Shown piece after piece: positions 1-6,225 of a stretch of 6,616 bases of DNA (position 1 is its first letter; every line of letters begins with the position of its first letter). A program made the position numbers and the translations under genes. The DNA comes from DSWT01 sp034433375 (lineage in GTDB: Bacteria > Chloroflexota > Anaerolineae > B4-G1 > SLSP01): positions 1 through 6,616 of the forward strand of contig DAOUAQ010000127.1 of the NCBI GenBank assembly GCA_034433375.1. Reading direction: 5' to 3'. The notes under the pieces are model-generated. The model worked only from the letters and a program-made list of their open reading frames with translations. It did not search any database and had not been told where the DNA came from.

Positions 1-115
1 AAGTTCGCCAAGAAAATCGAATAATTGATGAATAATTTCAAGAGATTTACCCGTTTTCACAAATTATCTTCATCTAACCATTAAAAAACCTTGGCGTTCT
101 TGGCGACTTGGTGTT
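1..115. repeat. TTGGCG-type short tandem repeats with an inverted partial copy
   Basis: Three imperfect tandem units read CTTGGCGTT (90-98), CTTGGCGA (99-106) and CTTGGTGTT (107-115), followed by a run of seven T. The segment TTCTTGGCGA at 97-106 is the exact reverse complement of 5-14, and flanking AAG/CTT extends the pairing with one bulged base. The two ends of this AT-rich stretch can therefore pair across about 80 bp. Such low-complexity units are often seen between genes in environmental bacteria, but I cannot test copy number here. No gene is supported in 1-176. Confidence 0.5.
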
Positions 116-131
116 TTTTTCAGTGGAGTCA

Positions 132-140
132 TGCTATACT
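132..140 (+). promoter_or_regulatory. Extended -10 promoter candidate for the toxin-antitoxin cassette
   Basis: TGCTATACT combines a TGn extension with a TATACT box, one mismatch from TATAAT. No good -35 lies at 16-18 bp, which is tolerable for an extended -10 promoter. Transcription would start near 147 and give a leader of about 30 nt that includes the AAGGAG ribosome site. AbrB antitoxins usually repress their own promoter, so this is also the expected operator region. Confidence 0.45.
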
Positions 141-160
141 TTGTTAAAGAGAAAATCACA

Positions 161-166
161 AAGGAG
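161..166 (+). promoter_or_regulatory. Ribosome binding site deciding the antitoxin start
   Basis: AAGGAG lies 10 nt before ATG 177. An in-frame TTG at 108 and GTG at 171 are also possible starts. The TTG would add 23 residues unlike the AbrB fold, and the GTG is only 4 nt from the ribosome site. ATG 177 is therefore preferred. Confidence 0.6.
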
Positions 167-176
167 TAAGGTGGTC

Positions 177-431
177 ATGCTGACGACAGTCGTTAAGTTA
201 AGTGAACGCAATCAAATGGTATTACCAAAGGCAGCCCGTGAAGCTTTAGGGATCGAGCCAGGAGGCCGCGTCATGGTCATCGTTGAAGGACAAGAAGTGC
301 GCTTGCTCTCAGAGCCGGAGAGTTGGAGTGACTACATCTACGGGTTAGGGAAATCCATGTGGGAAGACCTCGGAGGCGGCGACAATTTCCTGAGAGAGGA
401 GCGGGCAGCGTGGCAAGACTCGACAAGCTAG
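177..431 (+). CDS. vapB: AbrB/SpoVT-fold antitoxin (VapB-type)
   Basis: This is an 84-residue protein starting MLTTVVKLSERNQMVLPKAA. Residues about 3-46 fit the SpoVT-AbrB swapped-hairpin DNA-binding domain: a strand, a turn with the characteristic xxQMVLPKAAREALGI pattern, then a G-rich turn (EPGGRVMVIV) and a closing strand. The remaining tail (about 47-84: SWSDYIYGLGKSMWEDL and a charged end) is the usual toxin-binding segment. It would neutralise the PIN toxin encoded next and repress the shared promoter. The genes overlap by 22 nt (410-431), which fits translational coupling. GC content is visibly lower than in the neighbouring minus-strand operon, consistent with horizontal acquisition. 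The family call is strong. The specific DNA target is unknown. Confidence 0.88.
   Translation: MLTTVVKLSERNQMVLPKAAREALGIEPGGRVMVIVEGQEVRLLSEPESWSDYIYGLGKSMWEDLGGGDNFLREERAAWQDSTS
393..401 (+). promoter_or_regulatory. Ribosome binding site for the toxin GTG start, inside the antitoxin gene
   Basis: AGAGAGGAG lies 8 nt before GTG 410, within the last codons of the antitoxin gene. It supports GTG 410 over the in-frame ATG at 359. The ATG start would add an arginine-rich leader that is just the antitoxin's coding sequence read in another frame. Confidence 0.65.
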
Positions 432-877
432 TTCAACAACTCCAGCGCGCTGGAACGGCAGGATTGGATACAGCCGTTTTTATTTATGCCTTTGAGCAGC
501 ACCCCAACCTTGGATCTTTGGCGCAAACCATCTTTCGCGCTATGGAGAATGGCATCTTCCGAGGTTACGCCTCAGTGTTGGCTTTGGGGGAAGTGCTGAC
601 CGGTGTGAAAAAATCTGGTGACCACAACCTTCTGTTTCACTACCGCGATACTTTTCAACGCTTCCCTGGCCTCACGCTATGTCCTTGCGATGTGGACGTT
701 ATGGAGACAATGTCTGATTTGCGAACGCGTTACAACCTCCGCGCGCCAGACGTAATTCATGTAGGAACGGCATTGGTCTATGGAGCAACAGCTTTCATCA
801 CCAATGATTTACACTTGCGATGTGTGACAGAGTTGGATATCGTCGTGTTGGCTGACTATGTTGATGAACTCCTCTAG
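410..877 (+). CDS. vapC: PIN-domain ribonuclease toxin (VapC-type)
   Basis: From the GTG start this is a 155-residue protein, slightly longer than the usual 130-145 for VapC. The PIN fold acidic residues are visible in order: D20 in GLDTAVFIY, E61 in LGEVLTG, D114 in APDVIHVGTAL, and D133 (with N132) in FITNDLHL. These four coordinate Mg2+/Mn2+ in PIN nucleases, so the enzyme looks intact. VapC toxins cut RNA, often tRNA or a conserved rRNA loop, and are held inactive by the cognate antitoxin. The actual target cannot be read from the sequence. It overlaps the antitoxin by 22 nt and meets the convergent peptidase gene head-on: both TAG stops lie in one CTAG at 874-877. There is no space for a terminator, so transcripts from the two sides must overlap. 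Confidence 0.88.
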   Translation: MARLDKLVQQLQRAGTAGLDTAVFIYAFEQHPNLGSLAQTIFRAMENGIFRGYASVLALGEVLTGVKKSGDHNLLFHYRDTFQRFPGLTLCPCDVDVMETMSDLRTRYNLRAPDVIHVGTALVYGATAFITNDLHLRCVTELDIVVLADYVDELL

Positions 878-1674
878 CGCAGTATAAACATCAGCGCGCG
901 CAACACCTCAAAGTAATCCGCCGTATCGAAACTGACCGTGTGCGGTCCTTCCGCTCTGACACCGGGGAAGAACGCGGCGCGGTAAGCCATCACGTGGTCA
1001 CGATAGCGAATTTCGACGTGGAAGTGTTCCGGCAGGGGAATCAGGCAGCGCGACAAGTCTCTGGCGAAGGCCTGCTGTGCGCCTTCGCGGATCGCCTGGA
1101 TGGCGCGCAGCGGGTGAAGATTGATGGTGGAGTCGCCGACGCCTTCTTTGACGGCGCACGTTCCGATGTGCGGATTGAAGCTCTGCACGTGACGACATAG
1201 CCCGGCATCCCCAGACACGAAGACAACCGGTACGTGCTTGAGAGAGGCGGCGTAAGCGTGGAGCAAAAACTCCGACGCCAGGTGCTTGTTGATTTTAAGA
1301 TACGTGATCCCTCTGTTCATTGTGTGCGCCAGCGGGTTGGCGTCCGATGCTGCCGGCGCGTGATAACCGATCATCATCATGGCCTGGAACGTCTCATCCA
1401 GTCCCCCGACCATGCTGAAGGGATGCCTGGACCATCCTCGGATGAGTTTGACCTCCTGCGGGAGTTTGGCGGCGATCAGGTTGCGCGCCGAATCATGCGC
1501 GTCCTTGACCCAGATTTCCGTTGCGCCGGCGTTGAGCGCGCCCTCGCAGGCTGCCGCCACTTCCGCCGTCATCTGCTCGCGGAATTCCGCGTAAGCTGCT
1601 TCGCCCTTTTCGGTTTCGTCCCAACTTGTCGTCCCTGTAACACCTTCAATATCCGCGCTGATGTAGATTTTCAC
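874..1674 (-). CDS. dppA: M55-family zinc D-aminopeptidase (DppA-like)
   Basis: This is a 266-residue protein with a GTG start, near the usual M55 length (about 270). The metal-binding residues known from Bacillus DppA are all in place: D8 and E10 in SADIEG, H60 in KDAHDSARN, H105 in GYHAPA, and E135 in KHLASEF. H117 in the AHT motif fits the catalytic histidine. Family members are self-compartmentalising cytoplasmic decamers that remove N-terminal D-amino acids such as D-Ala from short peptides. No signal peptide is visible. It is the second gene of the hypD operon, with 15 nt between genes, all of it used for its ribosome site. Classic dppA genes sit with dipeptide transporters; none is present here. 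Substrate specificity in this family is poorly charted, so D-aminopeptidase is a family-level call. Confidence 0.85.
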   Translation of the reverse strand: MKIYISADIEGVTGTTSWDETEKGEAAYAEFREQMTAEVAAACEGALNAGATEIWVKDAHDSARNLIAAKLPQEVKLIRGWSRHPFSMVGGLDETFQAMMMIGYHAPAASDANPLAHTMNRGITYLKINKHLASEFLLHAYAASLKHVPVVFVSGDAGLCRHVQSFNPHIGTCAVKEGVGDSTINLHPLRAIQAIREGAQQAFARDLSRCLIPLPEHFHVEIRYRDHVMAYRAAFFPGVRAEGPHTVSFDTADYFEVLRALMFILR

Positions 1675-1680
1675 AGTTGA

Positions 1681-1687
1681 TCTCCTT
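1681..1687 (-). promoter_or_regulatory. Ribosome binding site for the GTG start of the M55 peptidase
   Basis: On the minus strand AAGGAGA lies 6 nt before GTG (1672-1674), within the 15-nt gap after the hypD stop. It fixes the non-ATG start, which is also required to keep the SADIEG metal motif at residues 6-11 as in known family members. Confidence 0.75.
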
Positions 1688-1689
1688 GG

Positions 1690-4059
1690 TTACTGTAATT
1701 CTTCGTGCGCCGTCCGCGCGATGATTTCATCCTGCAAAGCCTTGCCGAGGTCGCAGAAATAGTCGCTGTAGCCGGCCACGCGCACGATGAGGTCGCGGTG
1801 TTGCTCCGGGTGCGCCTGCGCGGCGCGGAGGGTGGCGGCGTCCACGACGTTGAACTGGATGTGATGCCCGTCCATCTGAAAATACGCGCGGATGAGATGC
1901 ACCAGCCCGTCCAGCCCGGCGTCGTCTTGCAGCACCGATGGCGTGAATTTCTGGTTGAGCAACGTGCCGCCGGTGCGGACGTGATCCATCTTGGCGACGG
2001 ACTTGATGACGGCGGTGGGGCCGCGACGATCCGCGCCCTGCACCGGCGAGATGCCCTCCGAAAGCGGCGTCCACGCCTTGCGCCCGTCCGCTGTCGCGCC
2101 GGTGACGCTGCCGAAGTAGACGTGGCACGTCGTCGGCAGCAGGTCAATGTGATACGCGCCGCCGCGCGTGTTGGGCCGCCCGTCAATGGCGTTGAAGTAG
2201 ACCTCGAACGCCGCGCGCATCACGCTGTCGGCGTAGTCGTCGTCGTTGCCGTAGCGCGGCGTGCGGTTGAGCAGGAGTTGGCGGATGCGCTCGTGACCCG
2301 CGAAATCGTTTGCCAGCGCCGTGAGCAGTTCATTCAGGGTGAGCGTCTGTTGATCGAAAACGTGATACTTAAGCGCCGTCAGCGCGTCCGTGATGGAGCC
2401 AAGCCCCACGCCCTGGATGTACGAGGTGTTGTAGCGCGCGCCGCCGTCGTGGTAGTCCTTGCCTTTGGCGATGCAGTCGTCAATCAACAGCGAGAGGAAC
2501 GTCGCCGGCATGTAGCGGGCGTACAGTCGCTCAATGACGTGATTGCCGCGGATTTTCACGTCCACGAAGTAGCGTAGTTGCGTCTCGTAAGCGGCGAACA
2601 ATTCCGCGAAGCTGGTGAACGCGCGCGGATCGCCGGTTTGCGGGCCGAGTTGTTTGCCGGTGCGTGGATCTACGCCGTTGTGCAGCGTGATTTCCAGCAC
2701 TTTGGGCATGTTGAAGTAGCCGGTCAGGTTGTAGTTCTCCTTGCCGAACGCGCCGGTCTCGACGCAGCCGCTCGTGCCGCCGCAGCGGGCATCCACCAGG
2801 CTCTTGCCCGCGCGCAGCATCTCCTGGATGACGGTCTCGGTGTTGAAGACGGACGGCTGTCCAAATCCCGTGCGGATGATGCGCGCCGCGCGTTTGATGA
2901 AGGCGTCCGGGTTCTTTTTGCTCACCTGGATGGACGAGCTAGGCTGCAACAGGCGCATATCCTCGAGCACATCCAGAATGAGATACGTGACCTCGTTGAC
3001 GCCGTCCGCCCCGTCGGGCCGCACGCCGCCGACATTGATCTGCGCGAAGTCGGTGTAGGTGCCACTTTCCGCCGCCGTCACGCCCACCTTGGGCGGCGCC
3101 GGCTGGTTGTTGAACTTGATCCAGAAGCAGTGCAGCAGCTCCTCGGCCTGCTCGCGGGTGAGCGTGCCCTCGTCCAGTCCCTTGCGGTAGAACGGCTCAA
3201 GGTGCTGGTCGAGCTTGCCGGGGTTGAACGAATCCCACGGATTCAGTTCGATGGTCACGCCCAGGTGGACAAACCAGTAGTATTGCAGCGCCTCCCAGAA
3301 ATCGCGGGGCGCGTGCGCCGGAACGCGCGCGCAGACCTCGGCGATGCGTTCCAACTCGCGCCGGCGTACCGGATCGGTCTCCTGCGCCGCCAGCGTGTGC
3401 GCCTTCTCCGCGTGGCGTTCGGCGAAGCGGATGAGCGCATCCGCTGCAATCGCCATCGCCTTGAGCTGTTCCTGTTTGGCGTAGGCGTCGGGGTCGTTGA
3501 GGAAGTCCAACGATTCGAGGCGGGCCTGACTATCGGCCTTGAAGTCGAGCATCCCTTTGCGGTAGATTTTGTCGTCCAGTACAGTATGGCCGGGCGAGCG
3601 CTGCTCCATGAACTCGGTGAAAATCCCGGCATCGTAAGCATTCTGCCATTCCGGCGTCATCTCCTGGAAGATGAGTTCGCGCATCGTTTTGCCCTGCCAG
3701 AAGGGGACGATGGTTTCCGCGTAGGTTTGGCGCGCTTCCGGGCTGACGGCGAAGGGGATTTTCTCCCGCGCATTCAGGATGTCCAGATCGCTCAACGTGT
3801 GACAACAGAGTTCCGGGTACGTCGGCGTGGCTTTGGGCGCGGGGCCTTTCTCGCCCACGATCAGCTCGCCGGCGTTGATGCAGATAGCCTTGTGTTCCAG
3901 CAGATATTGGAACGACAACACGCGCTGCATCGGCGTGGACATCAAGCCGGTGTGCGTCCGGTAAAATTCCGTCATCAATTCCGCCCGTTCGCTGGAAAGG
4001 GTGGGGACGGCGTCGAGACTTTGTTGTCGTAACTGTGCCACTCTATCAGTGATTGCCAT
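1690..4059 (-). CDS. hypD: Glycyl radical enzyme, trans-4-hydroxy-L-proline dehydratase
   Basis: This 789-residue protein is the same length I recall for Clostridioides difficile HypD. HypD dehydrates trans-4-hydroxy-L-proline to 1-pyrroline-5-carboxylate in the cytoplasm; ProC then makes proline. Thiyl-radical C432 and base E434 lie in GGTSGCVETGAFGKE, and the glycyl radical G763 in RVAGYSDYF near the C-terminus. Other residues match recalled HypD active-site positions with a constant offset of two: H158 (PGHTV), D276 (NPWDSF), S332, D337 and F338 (ESGTYTDF), Y448 (TGYFN) and T643 (LLPTTCH). The GCVE motif excludes pyruvate formate-lyase, which has adjacent cysteines. The PFL-like barrel spans about 1-640 and the glycyl radical domain about 665-789. 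The start is supported by GGAGGG 7 nt upstream. Activation needs a radical-SAM activase, which is absent from the window. Other dehydratase-class substrates are possible but less likely. Confidence 0.88.
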   Translation of the reverse strand: MAITDRVAQLRQQSLDAVPTLSSERAELMTEFYRTHTGLMSTPMQRVLSFQYLLEHKAICINAGELIVGEKGPAPKATPTYPELCCHTLSDLDILNAREKIPFAVSPEARQTYAETIVPFWQGKTMRELIFQEMTPEWQNAYDAGIFTEFMEQRSPGHTVLDDKIYRKGMLDFKADSQARLESLDFLNDPDAYAKQEQLKAMAIAADALIRFAERHAEKAHTLAAQETDPVRRRELERIAEVCARVPAHAPRDFWEALQYYWFVHLGVTIELNPWDSFNPGKLDQHLEPFYRKGLDEGTLTREQAEELLHCFWIKFNNQPAPPKVGVTAAESGTYTDFAQINVGGVRPDGADGVNEVTYLILDVLEDMRLLQPSSSIQVSKKNPDAFIKRAARIIRTGFGQPSVFNTETVIQEMLRAGKSLVDARCGGTSGCVETGAFGKENYNLTGYFNMPKVLEITLHNGVDPRTGKQLGPQTGDPRAFTSFAELFAAYETQLRYFVDVKIRGNHVIERLYARYMPATFLSLLIDDCIAKGKDYHDGGARYNTSYIQGVGLGSITDALTALKYHVFDQQTLTLNELLTALANDFAGHERIRQLLLNRTPRYGNDDDYADSVMRAAFEVYFNAIDGRPNTRGGAYHIDLLPTTCHVYFGSVTGATADGRKAWTPLSEGISPVQGADRRGPTAVIKSVAKMDHVRTGGTLLNQKFTPSVLQDDAGLDGLVHLIRAYFQMDGHHIQFNVVDAATLRAAQAHPEQHRDLIVRVAGYSDYFCDLGKALQDEIIARTAHEELQ

Positions 4060-4081
4060 AGTGTATCCCTCCGTCGGCCAT

Positions 4082-4087
4082 ATTATA
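4082..4087 (-). promoter_or_regulatory. -10 box for the hypD operon
   Basis: The minus strand reads an exact TATAAT here, with transcription expected to start near 4075. That leaves a leader of about 16 nt containing the GGAGGG ribosome site (4067-4072). The -35 position is poor (TCAAAG at 17 bp or GTCAAA at 18 bp), which suggests dependence on an activator or a weak basal promoter. Confidence 0.5.
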
Positions 4088-4126
4088 ACTCAAGTTGCTA
4101 TTTGCTTTGACGTGTCGAGATATCAT

Positions 4127-4140
4127 ATTTCACATTTCAC
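4127..4140. repeat. Perfect tandem 7-mer overlapping the rightward -35
   Basis: ATTTCAC occurs twice with no gap (4127-4133 and 4134-4140). The first copy and the start of the second contain the -35 hexamer of the rightward promoter. Its location between two divergent promoters makes it a candidate operator, but a 14-bp repeat in AT-rich DNA could be chance. Confidence 0.4.
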
Positions 4141-4158
4141 GCCGTATTGCGTTATAAT
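4129..4158 (+). promoter_or_regulatory. Sigma-70-type promoter for the rraA-like operon
   Basis: TTCACA (4129-4134, one mismatch from TTGACA) and an exact TATAAT (4153-4158) are separated by 18 bp. Transcription would start near 4165 and give a leader of about 25 nt carrying AAGGAG at 4178-4183. This is the best-formed promoter in the window. It lies 130 bp or less from the hypD start and diverges from it. Confidence 0.65.
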
Positions 4159-4189
4159 GATCTATAGCCTATCCTAAAAGGAGCGAACG

Positions 4190-4927
4190 ATGATTGAAAC
4201 ACCGGACATTGTACGACCGCCTAAAGAACTGATCGAGAGCCTCAAGGACATCGGCAGCGCGACTGCTGCCGGCGAATTGCACCATTTGGGCATCCGCGAC
4301 CCCCACATTCGCGGGCCGGTCAGTTGGAAACCCGGCAAGAGCGTCGTCGGTCCGGCGTTGACGTTGCAATTCATGCCCAAGCGCGAAGACTTGCACAGCA
4401 GCGGGGAATACGCCGGCCCGGAGCGGCAGTTGCACCGGCACGTCCTCTACCACACGCAGCCCGGTGACATCGTGGTGGTGGATGCGCGCGGCGATATGGG
4501 CAGCGGCGTCTTTGGCGAGATGATGTTGACGTATTTCAAGGGGCGGGGCGGCATTGGCGTCGTGATTGATGGCTGCATCCGCGATTGGGTTCACGCCCAA
4601 CACCTGGATTTGGGGTTCTGGCTGCGCGGCGTCACGCCGAACTTTCACGTGCAGACCAACATTTTCCCGCACGCTGTCAATGTGCCCATCGCGTGCAATA
4701 ACGTGTTGGTGATGCCCGGCGACATCATCATTGCGGATGACGACGGGGCGGTGGTGGTACCCATTGCGCTCGCGCCAGAACTGGCGGTCAAAGCCAGTGC
4801 GAAGCACGAATGGGAGGAGTTCACTAAGATGAAGCTGTCCCAGGGCGGCGACCTGCGCAAGTATTACCCGCTCAATGAGGAAGGCCGTGCGGAATACGAG
4901 GTGTGGAGGAAAGCGCAAGAGGCGTAA
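4190..4927 (+). CDS. RraA / HMG-aldolase family protein (4-hydroxy-2-oxo acid aldolase or oxaloacetate decarboxylase type)
   Basis: This 245-residue protein has the RraA-like swivelling fold. Diagnostic parts are GDMGSGVFGE (101-110), GIGVVIDGCIRDW (121-133) with R131 for substrate and D132 for Mg2+/Mn2+, and PGDIIIADDDGAVVVP (176-191). R131/D132 correspond to the Arg-Asp pair of 4-hydroxy-4-methyl-2-oxoglutarate aldolase, which also decarboxylates oxaloacetate. The enzymatic pair is therefore kept, and the protein should be a metal-dependent aldolase or decarboxylase rather than only the RNase E inhibitor for which RraA was named. The C-terminal extension (about 205-245, ending EYEVWR) marks the longer subfamily. 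ATG 4190 has AAGGAG 6 nt upstream. It heads a probable operon with the acetyltransferase (33-nt gap) and diverges from hypD. The exact substrate is unknown. Confidence 0.8.
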   Translation: MIETPDIVRPPKELIESLKDIGSATAAGELHHLGIRDPHIRGPVSWKPGKSVVGPALTLQFMPKREDLHSSGEYAGPERQLHRHVLYHTQPGDIVVVDARGDMGSGVFGEMMLTYFKGRGGIGVVIDGCIRDWVHAQHLDLGFWLRGVTPNFHVQTNIFPHAVNVPIACNNVLVMPGDIIIADDDGAVVVPIALAPELAVKASAKHEWEEFTKMKLSQGGDLRKYYPLNEEGRAEYEVWRKAQEA

Positions 4928-4960
4928 ATTGCCTCTACAGAATCAAATTGTAGGACAATC

Positions 4961-5398
4961 ATGATAGAATTTATCGAAGTCAACAAAGACAACTGGCAAG
5001 AGTGCATCCAACTCCCAACATCCGAAGCCCATCGTTGGGTGGCGTCGAATCTCTACTCGATTGCGGAGGCGCAATTCTATCCCAAAGCCCACGCATATTG
5101 CATCTACGCAGAGGGTCAGATGGTAGGCTTCACGATGTACGGGCTTGATGAAGAAGACGAGACTGTGTTGTATATTGACCGGCTGATGATTGCCGAACCC
5201 TATCGCGGACAAGGGCTGGGAACGTTGGCGTTGAAGAAAATCGCCCAAGAGGCCGCCGCGCTTGGTCTGTCACGGATTGCGCTCAGCACCGCCGCCGACA
5301 ATCTCGCAGCAAAGCACGTGTACGAGAAGGTTGGCTTTCATGCTACCGGTATAAAAGATGGTGATGAGGATGTGTATCATTATTGCATTGATTGTTGA
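4961..5398 (+). CDS. GNAT-family N-acetyltransferase, similar to spermine/spermidine acetyltransferases (BltD/PaiA-like)
   Basis: This 145-residue protein is one complete GNAT domain. The acetyl-CoA pyrophosphate loop is RGQGLG (82-87), preceded by the strand YIDRLMIAEPY (71-81). N114 and Y121 in DNLAAKHVYEKVGF fit the usual C-terminal GNAT motif, where the tyrosine serves as general acid. The N-terminal pattern NWQECIQL...NLYSIAEAQFYP resembles Bacillus BltD-type polyamine acetylases. By analogy it would acetylate a polyamine or another small primary amine in the cytoplasm; the substrate is inferred from similarity only. AGGA (4952-4955) lies 5 nt before the ATG, a modest ribosome site. It lies 33 nt after the rraA-like gene and 30 nt before the methyltransferase gene, with no terminator seen, so co-transcription is likely. 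Confidence 0.82.
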   Translation: MIEFIEVNKDNWQECIQLPTSEAHRWVASNLYSIAEAQFYPKAHAYCIYAEGQMVGFTMYGLDEEDETVLYIDRLMIAEPYRGQGLGTLALKKIAQEAAALGLSRIALSTAADNLAAKHVYEKVGFHATGIKDGDEDVYHYCIDC

Positions 5399-5428
5399 GG
5401 TTTTCTTTGATGAGGATGGAGAGTTGCA

Positions 5429-6220
5429 GTGAATAAGTATATTGAAGCGAACAAACAAAGTTGGGGAATCATTGCAAAGGATCACTACGAAGCTTTCAAA
5501 GCTCGGCTGTTGGCGAACGAAACCACGTTGAGCCAGACGCAGATCGAGGAACTGGGGGATATCGCGGGCAAACGGCTGATTCACTTGCAGTGCAACACCG
5601 GAGCCGATACGCTTTCTCTGGCGCGGATGGGCGCAAAAGTGACCGGCGTGGATCTGGTTCCCGAAAACGTCCACTATGCCCGGCAGCTAGCCGCCGATCT
5701 TGGAATTCACGATGCGCGATTTATCGAATCGAATGTGCTAGAGATCATGGATAAACACCATGAAAAATACGACGTCGTCTTCACCACCGAAGGCGTGTTG
5801 TGCTGGTTGCCTGATCTATACCTCTGGGCGCGCAACGTGCGCCATTTGCTGGCGGATGATGGTTTTTTGTACGTACTGGATAGCCATCCTGTCTATATGC
5901 TCTGGGATGAGGACAAGCTGCCGGAGTTGGTCGTCAAGTACCCCTACTTCCAGAAAAACGCTGACCAGGATGAATGGATTGGCGGCTACGCCAGCGAGGG
6001 CAAGCCCGCCACCAATTACAGTTGGATGTACACGATGGGCGAAATCGTCACCGCGCTAAGCCAGGCGGGGTTACACATCGAATGGTTGCACGAATTCGAT
6101 TGGTTGTTTTTCCGAGCGTCCGCTGAGAAACAAATCAAAGATGCTCAGGGAAACTGGATTTTCCCTGAGCACCAGGGCAAACTCCCCTACACGTTCTCGT
6201 TGAAGGCGACGGTCAGATAA
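5429..6220 (+). CDS. Class I SAM-dependent methyltransferase
   Basis: This 263-residue protein has a GTG start, supported by GGAG (5418-5421) 7 nt upstream. Motif I is the variant HLQCNTGADTLSLARMGA (52-69), followed by VTGVDL (71-76), where D75 should bind the SAM ribose. FIESNV (98-103) and YDVVFTTEGVLCWLPD (114-129) fit the later strands of the Rossmann-like core. The LQC-x-x-G-x-DTLSLAR form of motif I belongs to a set of small-molecule methyltransferases common in Gram-positive and Chloroflexota genomes. Their substrates are mostly unknown. The aromatic C-terminal part (about 155-263) probably forms the substrate lid. It is the last gene of the plus-strand operon and is followed within 6 nt by the long palindrome. 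No substrate can be assigned. Confidence 0.82.
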   Translation: MNKYIEANKQSWGIIAKDHYEAFKARLLANETTLSQTQIEELGDIAGKRLIHLQCNTGADTLSLARMGAKVTGVDLVPENVHYARQLAADLGIHDARFIESNVLEIMDKHHEKYDVVFTTEGVLCWLPDLYLWARNVRHLLADDGFLYVLDSHPVYMLWDEDKLPELVVKYPYFQKNADQDEWIGGYASEGKPATNYSWMYTMGEIVTALSQAGLHIEWLHEFDWLFFRASAEKQIKDAQGNWIFPEHQGKLPYTFSLKATVR

Positions 6221-6225
6221 TCGCG

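Noticed and set aside
1..24. Possible last codons of an upstream plus-strand gene (KFAKKIE then TAA)
   Set aside because: Seven codons are too few to support a gene, and the same bases take part in the TTGGCG inverted repeat.
108..176. N-terminal extension of the antitoxin from TTG 108
   Set aside because: It has no ribosome site, contains the promoter candidate, and lies outside the AbrB fold. ATG 177 has AAGGAG upstream.
359..409. N-terminal extension of the PIN toxin from ATG 359
   Set aside because: It adds an arginine-rich stretch derived from the antitoxin gene in another frame. GTG 410 has a good ribosome site and begins the normal PIN N-terminus.
1705..4032. Long plus-strand open frame antisense to hypD, broken only by one TAG at 2575-2577
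   Set aside because: It is a mirror frame of a GC-rich gene whose minus-strand protein has complete glycyl radical enzyme motifs. The antisense translation is arginine/valine/alanine-rich with no domain.
1690..4059. Annotation as pyruvate formate-lyase
   Set aside because: The catalytic loop is GCVE, typical of dehydratases and related eliminases. It lacks the adjacent Cys-Cys pair of formate acetyltransferase.
4169..4918. 249-residue minus-strand open frame antisense to the rraA-like gene
   Set aside because: The plus-strand product has clear RraA motifs, promoter and ribosome site. The antisense product has none.
5410..5436. Tiny open frame (8 codons) overlapping the methyltransferase start
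   Set aside because: It has no good ribosome site or regulatory codon pattern and overlaps the GTG start region. It looks like chance.
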